Origin: Bacillus sp. es.034 | GTDB taxonomy: Bacteria; Bacillota; Bacilli; Bacillales; Bacillaceae_B | Direction of reading: 5' to 3' | Assembly: GCF_002563655.1 (NCBI RefSeq) | Contig: NZ_PDIY01000001.1 | Coordinates: 4,394,501 to 4,458,500, forward strand | Length of the DNA stretch: 64,000 bases | Shown here: piece by piece, positions 1 through 7,665 of the stretch | Numbering within the stretch: the first letter of the stretch is position 1 | Layout: the number at the start of each line of letters is the position of its first letter | Position numbers and translations under genes: made by a program | Notes under the pieces: model-generated | The model's input: the letters and a program-made list of their open reading frames with translations, nothing else | Told to the model about the DNA's origin: nothing | Database searches by the model: none

Positions 1-904
1 AATATGGGAGCCCTTCATTATCACCGGTCACACTGACAACCATTGATCCGATGATATTCGCAAAATGAAGCGCTTTCTTCAAAGGCCAGTTCTGAAGGAT
101 CCCATAAATGAATCCTGCATCGAATCCATCACCGGCACCTACCGTATCCACCACTTTTTTTGCCTTTACAGCCGGGGCTTCAACATATTCACCGTCCACA
201 TATCCAACCGAACCTTCCTCACCTTTCTTAATGGCCAGATGCGTGATGCCGAATTGCTTACAATGCTCGATGATTTCACTGGTGTCTGATGTTCCGAAAA
301 GCAGCTCCGCTTCCTCGATTCCAGTCAGAAGGATGTCGACATATGGGAGGAAGCTTCTCAGCACGTCCCTCGCTTCATCCTCACTCCACAGTTTCAGTCG
401 GATATTCGGGTCGCAAGAAACCATCACTCCATGCTTCTTAGCCTCGATGATCGCATGGCGGATGAGCTCGATATTCTTCGTCTTATCCACTGCCGGGAAT
501 ACCCCGGTAATATGGAGGATCTTCGTGTTTTTCAAGAATTCTTCGTTCAGGGTATCCTTTGTCAACACCGTTGTAGGAGAACGGTCTCTATAGTAGAAGG
601 TCCGTGAGCTCCCATCCCCCATGATTTCCTTGAAGTTCAGGGAAGTTGGATATCCATCAGCCAGTTCCACTTCGGAAACATCCACCCCTTCACCGCGGAC
701 GGTGTTGAAGATATGCCTTCCGAATTCATCATTCCCAAGGCGGCTGATCCAACCCGTCTTTAATCCAAGCCTTGCACAGCCAATTGCAAAGTTCAGTTCA
801 GCTCCCCCGACTTTCCTTTCAAAAGAAGAAACGAACCGCATCGGACCGGTCGATGACGGATCAAGAGTGATCATCGCATCGCCTATCGTCACTACATCAT
901 TCAT
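1..904 (-). CDS. kdgK: 2-keto-3-deoxygluconate kinase, PfkB family (C-terminus beyond window)
   Basis: This is a ribokinase/PfkB-family sugar kinase cut by the window edge; 301 codons are visible from the ATG at 904. The N-terminus VTIGDAMITLDP, the glycine-rich VGGAELNFAIG near residue 33, and the C-terminal catalytic loop GAGDGFDAGF near residues 256-265 (Asp as general base) are all intact. It lies 18 bases downstream of a KdgR-type repressor, the order found at the start of the Bacillus kdgRKAT operon. It should phosphorylate 2-keto-3-deoxygluconate in pectin/glucuronate catabolism. The substrate is inferred from the neighbour; another PfkB sugar kinase cannot be excluded from the sequence alone. 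Confidence 0.85.
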   Translation of the reverse strand, partial: MNDVVTIGDAMITLDPSSTGPMRFVSSFERKVGGAELNFAIGCARLGLKTGWISRLGNDEFGRHIFNTVRGEGVDVSEVELADGYPTSLNFKEIMGDGSSRTFYYRDRSPTTVLTKDTLNEEFLKNTKILHITGVFPAVDKTKNIELIRHAIIEAKKHGVMVSCDPNIRLKLWSEDEARDVLRSFLPYVDILLTGIEEAELLFGTSDTSEIIEHCKQFGITHLAIKKGEEGSVGYVDGEYVEAPAVKAKKVVDTVGAGDGFDAGFIYGILQNWPLKKALHFANIIGSMVVSVTGDNEGLPY

Positions 905-922
905 GGGTAACACCCTTTCTGT

Positions 923-1924
923 CTAACAAGATTCTCGTATGATTAACTTTGGATCAAATCGGAACACCAATCCCTCCTCCTGATCCTCTTTTTTCTGAAT
1001 TTTATTTAATAAATATTCCGCCGCTTTCTTCCCGATTTCAAAGGTGGGCTGAGACACGATCGTCAATCCCGGCTCATAAAAACCGGCAAACGACACATCG
1101 TCGATTCCAATGATCGCCAAGTCTTCAGGAATCTTCACATGATGTTCTTTTACATATTTCAAGATTTCAATGAGAGTTAAATCATTTCCCGCAAGGATTG
1201 CTTTCGGGGGATCGTCGAGGGATAGAAGTTCGTGAACCCCTTCTCTGATCCTGCTCACTTCGAGGCTCTTGATGTAGTCATCCCGGATGTCGAGACCATT
1301 GGAGTTCATCGTGTTCTTATAGCCGTTGATCCTCTCCATCCTCGGGGTGACATTCCGGATCACATTCGTGATGATGCCAATCTTCGTGTACCCCCTGTCG
1401 ATGAAATGCTGGATTCCCATCCCTGATGCTTTCTCGTTATCAAGAAGCATCGATGGAATCGGTACATCAGGCACCGTCCGGTCAACAAACACGATTGGAT
1501 AGCCTTCCTCCAACATCTCATTGTACAAGGCTGCGTTATCCCCCGTCGGCAGCAGGATGATGCCATCCACCTGCTTGGCACGAAGCATTTCAATATATTT
1601 CCGCTCCTTGTCAGGATCATCATCTGCATTACAGACAATCGTGTGAAACTCTGCTTCCTGGCAGGTGTCTTCAATCGCTCGGATCACCTGGGTCGAGAAC
1701 GTATGTAGAATATTCGCCACAATTACTCCGATCGTCGTCGTCGACTTCTGCTTAAGGCTTCTGGCAACTATATTCGGTCGATATCCAAGTTCTTTGATGG
1801 ATTCTTCTATTCGATTCTTCGTTTCTTCCCTCATATAATCAAAGCGATTATTTAAGTACTGGGAAACGGTACTCTTAGATACATTCGCGTGCTGAGCAAC
1901 ATCAGCAATCGTTACTTTTTTCAT
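923..1924 (-). CDS. kdgR: LacI-family repressor, KdgR-like
   Basis: An N-terminal LacI helix-turn-helix (TIADVAQHANVSKSTVSQYL) is followed by a periplasmic-binding-protein-like effector domain with TTTIGVIVANI near residue 60 and the C-terminal AGNDLTLIEIL / IIGIDDVSFAGF segments. The start at 1924 is preferred over the longer ATG at 1945. GGAG stands 8 bases before the inner ATG, whereas the outer ATG has AGGAA almost touching it. The gene sits directly upstream of kdgK and behind three operator-like palindromes and a cre box. It is therefore likely autoregulated and should control ketodeoxygluconate use. Confidence 0.85.
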   Translation of the reverse strand: MKKVTIADVAQHANVSKSTVSQYLNNRFDYMREETKNRIEESIKELGYRPNIVARSLKQKSTTTIGVIVANILHTFSTQVIRAIEDTCQEAEFHTIVCNADDDPDKERKYIEMLRAKQVDGIILLPTGDNAALYNEMLEEGYPIVFVDRTVPDVPIPSMLLDNEKASGMGIQHFIDRGYTKIGIITNVIRNVTPRMERINGYKNTMNSNGLDIRDDYIKSLEVSRIREGVHELLSLDDPPKAILAGNDLTLIEILKYVKEHHVKIPEDLAIIGIDDVSFAGFYEPGLTIVSQPTFEIGKKAAEYLLNKIQKKEDQEEGLVFRFDPKLIIRESC

Positions 1925-1950
1925 TCCATAGTCTCCAACTTTCATTTCCT

Positions 1951-1986
1951 AAACCGTTTTACTAAACCGGTTTACTAAATCGATTT
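1951..1986. promoter_or_regulatory. Three phased LacI-type operators before kdgR
   Basis: Three 10-bp boxes follow each other at exact 13-bp steps: aaaccgtttt (1951), aaaccggttt (1964, perfect palindrome) and aaatcgattt (1977, perfect palindrome). They lie between the -10 element and the kdgR start codon, where a bound LacI-family repressor would block transcription. The most likely ligand is KdgR itself; binding is inferred. Confidence 0.7.
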
Positions 1987-1992
1987 ATTGAA

Positions 1993-2021
1993 ATTATATG
2001 ATAATTGAAAGCGCTTTACAA
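1993..2021 (-). promoter_or_regulatory. kdgR promoter overlapped by a cre (CcpA) box
   Basis: On the minus strand, TTGTAA (2016-2021) and TATAAT (1993-1998) stand 17 bases apart. The sequence ttgaaagcgctttaca at 2005-2020 matches the catabolite-responsive consensus WTGNAARCGNWWWNCA at every position and covers the -35 and spacer. Carbon catabolite repression of the kdg operon is the expected effect. Confidence 0.75.
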
Positions 2022-2056
2022 TACCTTTTTTAAAACTGTTTAGTTTTTTTATTTTG

Positions 2057-2085
2057 GGAAGCATGGGGACGGTTCTCCTGCTTCC
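2057..2085. repeat. Interspersed GGGACGGTTCT repeat, copy 1
   Basis: 29 bp beginning GGAAGCA and ending TGCTTCC (inverted ends) around a GGGGACGGTTCTC core. Near-identical copies occur at 12800, 24163, 24219, 29867, 30155 (inverted) and 41542. All lie between genes. Confidence 0.8.
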
Positions 2086-2143
2086 TTTTTAAGCCAAGGG
2101 AAAACAGTAGATTCCCGCTATCATACTTCAAAATAACAGCTAC

Positions 2144-2177
2144 AAAAAAAGCCCCACTCCAAAACATGGAGTGAGGC
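2144..2177 (-). terminator. Intrinsic terminator, leftward
   Basis: Stem gccccactcc/ggagtgaggc around a 7-base loop. The single mismatch becomes a G-U pair only in the minus-strand RNA, where the stem is followed by seven U residues. It therefore works leftwards, catching transcripts arriving from the 3-7.3 kb operon. Confidence 0.65.
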
Positions 2178-2301
2178 TCTTAGATGGTAAACATGAGTAT
2201 CTGGAATAATGTACCTATCCCCTACACATCCCCGTTCACACAAAATCAGAGTAGTATCATCCATCCATATCCACTATAATAGTAAAAAGGAGGTGAGAAA
2301 A

Positions 2302-2583
2302 ATGGACAAGCAAATCGTGAACATGTTATCCGATATTCAACGGAACATTAAAGAATTAGACAGTAACATGAAGGAGTTCGACGGGAAACTCAAGGAGTTC
2401 GGAAATGATTTGAAAGAGGTAAAGGAAACAGTCAATAGAATTGAAATATCACAAACAGAAGATGTCATTGCTTTGTTAAAAGTAGGCAACCAACGTTCTG
2501 AAACAGATTTTCATTATCTGAACACCAGAATCACTGATATTGATAAACGGGTATTCACCCTTGAGAATCGGGCTGAAAGGTAA
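2302..2583 (+). CDS. Small coiled-coil protein of unknown function
   Basis: This is a 93-residue, charged, wholly helical protein. Residues 1-55 show heptad-like spacing of hydrophobic residues (LSDIQRNIKELDSNMKEF and following), predicting a coiled coil. The start at 2302 is chosen because AGGAGGTG lies 7 bases upstream; an in-frame ATG at 2209 has no ribosome site. Similar short proteins beginning MDKQI..MLSDIQ are common in bacilli without known function. The gene is monocistronic, with a strong hairpin terminator at 2709. No catalytic motif, signal peptide or membrane segment is visible. Confidence 0.7.
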   Translation: MDKQIVNMLSDIQRNIKELDSNMKEFDGKLKEFGNDLKEVKETVNRIEISQTEDVIALLKVGNQRSETDFHYLNTRITDIDKRVFTLENRAER

Positions 2584-2703
2584 TCGTCATTACTCTATAC
2601 AACGTTATGATGTTATCTTATACCCCCTCTGCGTTCCCTCTCACCATGATCCATACTCCATTTCTTCGATTATTCTTTGGTTAAACCATTCCATCATAAA
2701 TCC

Positions 2704-2743
2704 AAAAAGGTGTCTGACCTACTCGGGTCAGACACCTTTTTTT
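2704..2743. terminator. Bidirectional hairpin terminator (GTGTCTGACC repeat family)
   Basis: A perfect 11-bp stem, GGTGTCTGACC (2709-2719) with GGTCAGACACC (2726-2736), is followed by seven T on the plus strand and preceded by five A. It can end the small coiled-coil gene and also leftward transcripts. Related arms occur at 13078-13127 and 24344-24393. Confidence 0.8.
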
Positions 2744-2779
2744 CACCACTCATTCAACCATCTGTTAATCCACTGCTGG

Positions 2780-2960
2780 AAAGCCATTGGGACAGATATC
2801 TCGGCCTACCTTCAAAATCGGACTTCAGCCCCTTCGTCACTCAACACCCCTCCAACAACTCCCGATAACTCACCAGCAAACAGTCCATCCCCTGTTCTTC
2901 GAGGGTTTACTGGGGATAGTCCTATCCGACTCAAGGGTAGAACGGGTATCGTCTCCATCT
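2780..2960 (-). repeat. Degenerate relic shared with 29.9 kb
   Basis: No intact gene is present. The minus strand reads LLVSYRELLEGC here, against LVSYRELWEGC in the relic at 29905-30373. The underlying DNA (caactcccgataactcacca) is identical over about 20 bases, so both are decayed copies of one source sequence of unknown identity. Confidence 0.45.
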
Positions 2961-2964
2961 TAGC

Positions 2965-3357
2965 TTAAAATGGTATCCGAACCGCTTCCCCCTCCACCAT
3001 ATACACTAAAAAATGCTGAATGGTTAAAGTTTCACCTTGGTTCTCAAACTTCATTTCATATTGAGGTGTCAGTTGGTCGATTTGTTGTTTAAAGGCTTTG
3101 GCAATTTGGCGTGGGACAGTGATGTTCTTTTCGTTTTCATGAATGATCATATGGAATGAGCTGGTATCTGCGTCGTACATTCCTAACTTGATTCCTTCTG
3201 CATAAGGTTGATAATACCTATTCAAGAGGATTTGACGGTCTGCCGGACATTCTAATATAGGCTTAATGTTGTCAATTTTTTTGATAATGGTATCCAGGTC
3301 AGATTGTCTGGCGGAGATGGTCCGTTTCATTTCCTTCATCTGATTTGACATCGACAT
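2965..3357 (-). CDS. Unknown 130-residue protein, last gene of the riboswitch operon
   Basis: I do not recognise this protein. Residues 1-35 form a charged helix (QMKEMKRTISARQSDLDTII). The rest looks like a small mixed alpha/beta domain ending VYMVEGEAVRIPF. There is no signal peptide, membrane segment or cysteine cluster. It starts 18 bases after the stop of the 660-residue gene and points the same way, so it should be co-transcribed with it. The ribosome site is weak (AAGAAG), which suggests coupling to the upstream gene. A role together with that protein is inferred from position only. Confidence 0.6.
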   Translation of the reverse strand: MSMSNQMKEMKRTISARQSDLDTIIKKIDNIKPILECPADRQILLNRYYQPYAEGIKLGMYDADTSSFHMIIHENEKNITVPRQIAKAFKQQIDQLTPQYEMKFENQGETLTIQHFLVYMVEGEAVRIPF

Positions 3358-3375
3358 TTTTAATTCTTCTTTTAG

Positions 3376-5358
3376 TTAGGTAAGTCTGGATTGAATATAT
3401 GCATTGCCCTCCACGTATGTTTCAAGTTCTATTGCCTTCCGTTTCAAGCGTTGGTTATATTCATCTGTGGTTTCAAATTCATCCTTTTCCCCCATCTCCC
3501 TTCTTGCAGCTTCTAGGAGGATGCCAGGGAGGACTGATTGTTTCAGCTTTACATACTCTTCGTCAAATGATTGTTCGAGCTGATGCTGGTCAATTTGAGT
3601 TTGTTTTATCTCCTCTTCTGTATTCCCTTTAGATGTTAGCAGTTCTTCATATTCCTTCTGGTAGTCCTTTGGATGAATGAGGTACTCCTCATATTCTCTA
3701 TGATTGTTTTCAATAAGTTGCAACAAGTAGTCACGAATTTCTTGTCTGTATTCTTCAAGGGAATTACTCATAGAGGCTTCTAAGTTACTGGTGATTTCCA
3801 TGACTCCAATGCTTCCCACATTTTTATTAATGGAGTCCACCCCTTTAATCAATAGGCCTCCCGCTTTACTCTTCTTTTCCTTACTATTAAACGTTTTCAA
3901 CATTTTCTTTAATTCAGGATCCAATGCTTTCACTGCTTCTCCGGCGACTGGATGAGATAAATCCATGCACACTAAATTCATTGCCGTATGACCGATGATG
4001 TTCCTTTCGTCAGGTTGATAGGTATCTGCCAGGAGCCTGATCCCATCCAAATCTTTGGCGACAATAAAGTACATGAGTGCGTTCATGCCCCATCTATCTT
4101 TTACATTCTTTAGCTCGGGATGATCCGTGAAAAAGTTATACTTCTTTTCCTTCACCGCATCAAGAATCGTATCCATAAGCGTTTCCTTTGCTGATTCAAG
4201 ATACTTGCGGAGAAGATCGGCCAAGTGGTAATCGGTTCGATCAAGAGCAACGATCTTTTCCTCTGCTTCAGTAAATTTGAGTAATCCGATCTGGGCACGG
4301 ATCTCATGCTCTTTGTACTGTCCATCGGGGTTTATTTCATTTAACTCTCCAATGATGCTCATAGCGGAAGCGAAATCTTGCTGGTTCAGCTTTTCAGTAA
4401 GAACGGATTCCAGTGAACGAATGTACTCTTGTTCCAACGCTAGCACCCGACGAATCTCTTCTTCCAAAATCTCATCTTGCAAGACGTCAAGTTCTTTCTG
4501 CTGGGTTATCACTTGTAGTGCGTCCTTGAATTGATTTTCAGAAATGAGGCTTTCCTTTCTTTCATCCATGATCTCAAATTCAAAGTGAACTTTCTTCGTA
4601 TCAATATCCTGTTCCAATTGGATGACATCTTCCTCTTTCCATACCTGCAACTCTTTTAAAAGGGAAAGATAGTGATAGCTTCGTTCAAAATCCTTAAGCT
4701 TCATTCCAATCATACATCCATAGTAATAAACCATCGCCGTTTTACCTGTATCATGAGAAGGAATCAATAACCGTTCCACTTCAGTCATAACGGTTTCGCC
4801 AAGAGTAATCGCTCCTTCTTCCTCATAAGCCCTCATATCTTCTAAAGCTTGATCCACTCTTGTTTCATATAACATTCTTAAAGTAGCATCCTCAGAAATA
4901 AGGTACTCTTTTAGCTTTGTTAAAAACGGAAGATACTCCCTCCTTTTTAAATCCAGGATCTTCCCGTCGTTCAAGTGTAACGCGTTTCGATGAAGATCCA
5001 TCCCCGATGTCACCAGTTCTTCAAAATCAAAAGTCTGTGCCGAATCAAAACTATGTTTTAGACCAATCATATGTTTACCGACCATCATACCGTCTTTCCC
5101 TGACTTTAGTACGGTTGTGTCGTAAACGGCAAGAATTTCTTGTTCTTCTATGTTATATATACGGATGATAGTGGATAGCTTCTTCTCTGGAATGAATCCA
5201 ATATGTAAGGAGGCTTCATTTAAAGAGTTTTCCGCTAACCCTTTAACAGCCTCTGCCATAACGGCATCCAGCCCCGCGCTGTTGAATGTTCTTGAAGGGG
5301 TAGAGAATAGATCAGGAGTGACTGTCTTTGACCGGTTACCAAATAATTTATTTAACAA
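3376..5358 (-). CDS. Large helical protein with an ankyrin-like segment, unknown function
   Basis: This is a 660-residue soluble protein. Residues 60-120 form a beta-rich block that could be a PH-like domain (low certainty). Residues 150-400 are helical with repeat-like charged helices, perhaps TPR-like. Residues 410-465 (DRWGMNALMYFIVAKD and NIIGHTAMNLVCM) resemble ankyrin repeats. Residues 560-660 are strongly charged coiled coil (KGNTEEEIKQTQIDQHQLEQ). No enzyme motif is evident. It lies in the middle of the four-gene leftward operon behind the c-di-GMP riboswitch, 62 bases after an EcsC-like gene. A scaffolding role is a guess from architecture. Confidence 0.65.
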   Translation of the reverse strand: MLNKLFGNRSKTVTPDLFSTPSRTFNSAGLDAVMAEAVKGLAENSLNEASLHIGFIPEKKLSTIIRIYNIEEQEILAVYDTTVLKSGKDGMMVGKHMIGLKHSFDSAQTFDFEELVTSGMDLHRNALHLNDGKILDLKRREYLPFLTKLKEYLISEDATLRMLYETRVDQALEDMRAYEEEGAITLGETVMTEVERLLIPSHDTGKTAMVYYYGCMIGMKLKDFERSYHYLSLLKELQVWKEEDVIQLEQDIDTKKVHFEFEIMDERKESLISENQFKDALQVITQQKELDVLQDEILEEEIRRVLALEQEYIRSLESVLTEKLNQQDFASAMSIIGELNEINPDGQYKEHEIRAQIGLLKFTEAEEKIVALDRTDYHLADLLRKYLESAKETLMDTILDAVKEKKYNFFTDHPELKNVKDRWGMNALMYFIVAKDLDGIRLLADTYQPDERNIIGHTAMNLVCMDLSHPVAGEAVKALDPELKKMLKTFNSKEKKSKAGGLLIKGVDSINKNVGSIGVMEITSNLEASMSNSLEEYRQEIRDYLLQLIENNHREYEEYLIHPKDYQKEYEELLTSKGNTEEEIKQTQIDQHQLEQSFDEEYVKLKQSVLPGILLEAARREMGEKDEFETTDEYNQRLKRKAIELETYVEGNAYIQSRLT

Positions 5359-5420
5359 TTACTTCACCTGCTTTCATCATGATGCAATGATTGGACGTTA
5401 CTCCGGACAATATTGTATTG

Positions 5421-6221
5421 TCAATTGACCTCTTCAAACTCAATATCAATGATTTCAGGAAACTCTTTTCGCAGTTCATTGAATTCTTCCTTCCCTTCTT
5501 CATCAGACATAACCAAGGTCTCTGATAGCGTTTCTGCCAGCCTTTTCCCCATCGGTCTCATGGTAGAATACGTGAGAGATCCGGAGACTACTCCTCCCAC
5601 AATAGGGATAGCTTTCGACAGTCCCTTGGCAAAAGACTCTTTGGTGATCTTGACACCTATGAAAGCGGCAACTTTCTTTATAATTGGGTAGTACACAGTT
5701 TTCGTTAACGCCTTTTGTGGCAATTTCTTCACTAGCTGCTTTGAGAATTCAGAGGACAAGAACTTAATTGCAGAAGCGGATCCTCCAACCCCGAACATGA
5801 CACCTAAGAATAGGATGAGAGTGTCCCGTGCTTTCTCTGTATCCAAATGTTCTTCCAACCATAAATCATGATGTCCGTACAAATAAGCCAACTCTTGGGA
5901 GAGTCTCATCGCAATCCCGTAGAATTGTATGATATCCCCGGGAATGGTCCCTGCCATGGCTATCCCCCCCGGTAACCCGGCTCCGAATGATAAGGACGAG
6001 CTGGTCAGCGTTCTTTTTTGAATGATGGATTTGGCCAAATTGTCAATTTCCTTCCTTTGCACCCCTGCACCATATGGCCCTCTCTCCATTATATCCATCA
6101 GCTCAGACGCACTTTTTCGTTTAGAAAACAAGTTTGTTAAAAAGTCTTCTCTTGAAACTTTCACCCCTGGCAGGCTTAGAGACTTATCCAATATCCATTC
6201 CAGTTTATTATCTACTATCAT
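5421..6221 (-). CDS. EcsC-family-like membrane-associated protein
   Basis: This 266-residue protein has glycine/alanine-rich hydrophobic stretches near residues 78-100 (GAGLPGGIAMAGTIPGDI) and 133-155, and a further one near 200-220 (IPIVGGVVSGSLTYS). The central pattern of Pro-Gly followed by a helix ending ELAYLYGHHD resembles the EcsC family (PF12787 type). EcsC proteins have no settled biochemical role; some sit beside ABC transporters. Here it is the second gene of the riboswitch operon. The family call rests on pattern resemblance only. Confidence 0.55.
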   Translation of the reverse strand: MIVDNKLEWILDKSLSLPGVKVSREDFLTNLFSKRKSASELMDIMERGPYGAGVQRKEIDNLAKSIIQKRTLTSSSLSFGAGLPGGIAMAGTIPGDIIQFYGIAMRLSQELAYLYGHHDLWLEEHLDTEKARDTLILFLGVMFGVGGSASAIKFLSSEFSKQLVKKLPQKALTKTVYYPIIKKVAAFIGVKITKESFAKGLSKAIPIVGGVVSGSLTYSTMRPMGKRLAETLSETLVMSDEEGKEEFNELRKEFPEIIDIEFEEVN

Positions 6222-6296
6222 TTCGCACCCTCCGACATAGTTTATATTCCATTACCTGTGGAAATAGAGTTTCCCTGAACATACCCAACCTCGTTA

Positions 6297-7286
6297 CTAA
6301 GACGATTGCTGGTGTTTCTTCAAGTCATGCAGTAATCGATCTACAGCAGCTTGTCCAGGTATGGACGCTTTGGTATTCTCAATAATACGGTCTTTCAACG
6401 TAACGTCTGCAGCAAATTCATCACTGATCATCTTCTCCGAAATATGCCCCTTGTAGGATAGATTGTTTGTGGGGTCTCCGTTTGGAGCGGTTCTCACATG
6501 CTCGGTTACGTGCACGTACTCACCAGAAGGCATTTTCTTATCAGGACCGTGATAGGAAAGATTATTGGTTGGGTCCCCGTCCGGTGCTGACCTCACATGT
6601 TCTTTCACGTGGACGTGGTTCTCACTGTAAACAACACTCGTCTGGGTCCCCGGGGTATCCATCTTGATGTCCGTATAAGCATCTCCGGAGATAGGCTTTG
6701 TCTCGACAGCTGTATCACCCATAAACAGATCTCCCCCAATATGCAGCTTAAGGAAAGGTAACACGAAAGCGATGATAATGACCGGAACACTCCCCATAAT
6801 CCCCAATGCCCCATAACTGGAATAATGATGGTGATAAAGCCATCGCAGCAGCAACCGTAAACCAACAAATGCCATCACACTTACAATCGCTCCTTCCATC
6901 ACCGTGCCAACTGAAAGGAAGGCATATGTACTTAAGTAGGTCGAACGTGCAATCAACGCTCCGGCGATCCCGTATAATACCATTCCAGAAAGAAAAGGTC
7001 TCCAATTCTTTATGACATACCCAATGCGCATCAAAAACAAGATGAGCATAACAATAAATATAACCGGGGCTAAAAACGGTAACACAATGGATATTCCACC
7101 TAAGATAAGCATCCAGAGCAACATGGACTTTAATAGTTTAAAAGAAGTAATTAGAAAGAATATCGCCAGTCCTATCCCAAATATGACGGGATGAACATAG
7201 CCTAAAAAAATGACCAGTGGAAATAAATAGATGGCTACGATATGATGTGTTGTCCCCATTTGTTCCTTAACCCAATCCTGATTCAT
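6297..7286 (-). CDS. Polytopic membrane protein with extracellular DGDPTNNLSY repeats
   Basis: Residues 15-190 contain about seven hydrophobic segments. After them comes a C-terminal tail of about 130 residues, probably outside the cell. The tail holds two copies of a roughly 27-residue unit (VHVKEHVRSAPDGDPTNNLS and VHVTEHVRTAPNGDPTNNLS) near residues 225-275. The unit resembles the HVRxxPDGxxxNN[LY]SY motif found in many Bacillus surface and secreted proteins. AGGAGG lies 6 bases before the ATG. It is the first gene after a c-di-GMP-I riboswitch and terminator, so its product probably acts in a cell-surface or lifestyle switch. The molecular function is unknown. Confidence 0.7.
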   Translation of the reverse strand: MNQDWVKEQMGTTHHIVAIYLFPLVIFLGYVHPVIFGIGLAIFFLITSFKLLKSMLLWMLILGGISIVLPFLAPVIFIVMLILFLMRIGYVIKNWRPFLSGMVLYGIAGALIARSTYLSTYAFLSVGTVMEGAIVSVMAFVGLRLLLRWLYHHHYSSYGALGIMGSVPVIIIAFVLPFLKLHIGGDLFMGDTAVETKPISGDAYTDIKMDTPGTQTSVVYSENHVHVKEHVRSAPDGDPTNNLSYHGPDKKMPSGEYVHVTEHVRTAPNGDPTNNLSYKGHISEKMISDEFAADVTLKDRIIENTKASIPGQAAVDRLLHDLKKHQQSS

Positions 7287-7313
7287 GCTCGACCTCCTGA
7301 ACTCCTAACCAAC

Positions 7314-7344
7314 AAATAAAAAACGTCCTCAAAAAACAGGACGT
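7314..7344 (-). terminator. Riboswitch expression-platform terminator
   Basis: On the minus strand, ACGTCCTG and GAGGACGT form a stem around six U residues, followed by a U-run. It stands between the aptamer and the ribosome site of the 7286 gene. The aptamer's AGGACG could pair with the terminator's CGUCCU arm as an antiterminator. Confidence 0.85.
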
Positions 7345-7352
7345 CGTGCTCA

Positions 7353-7436
7353 TATGCTGTAACTGGCTGGCAATCCTATAAGAATAAGCCCCTTTAGCTT
7401 TGCGTCCTACTCTTTCAAGTAGTTTGCCACCTATTA
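7353..7436 (-). promoter_or_regulatory. Cyclic-di-GMP-I (GEMM-I) riboswitch aptamer
   Basis: On the minus strand the hallmark elements of the GEMM-I fold appear in order: GGCAAAC, a stem capped by the GAAA tetraloop (CTACTTGAAAGAGTAG), the invariant GGACGCAAAGC, a second variable stem, and GCCAGCC near the 3' end. The base before CAAAC, equivalent to G20 of the Vibrio Vc2 aptamer, is G, which favours c-di-GMP over 3',3'-cGAMP. A promoter lies just upstream and an intrinsic terminator follows. It probably governs the four genes from 7286 down to 2965. Confidence 0.9.
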
Positions 7437-7461
7437 AATTAGTATTTTTTTCCTATACTCA

Positions 7462-7490
7462 AATATAATTCAATATAACTAAATTGTAAA
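7462..7490 (-). promoter_or_regulatory. Sigma-A-type promoter for the riboswitch operon
   Basis: TTTACA (7485-7490) and TATATT (7462-7467) are 17 bases apart on the minus strand. Transcription would begin about 20 bases before the aptamer. Confidence 0.65.
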
Positions 7491-7665
7491 TTATTTCTTT
7501 TGTAAACAAGGAAAGCGTACCCCTGATTTCAAAAAAATAACCCCCTCTCACTATCTAAGAAAGGATTACTCATTACTTAAAGCAAAAGCTCTCAACTTAG
7601 TCTTATACCCAAGAAATCGCGGTAACAATTCATATGGTCCACCATTTCAGCTAGAACAGAATCCG

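Noticed and set aside
923..1945. Longer kdgR start at 1945
   Set aside because: AGGAA almost touches that ATG; the inner ATG at 1924 has GGAG at 8 bases and starts directly at the LacI helix-turn-helix.
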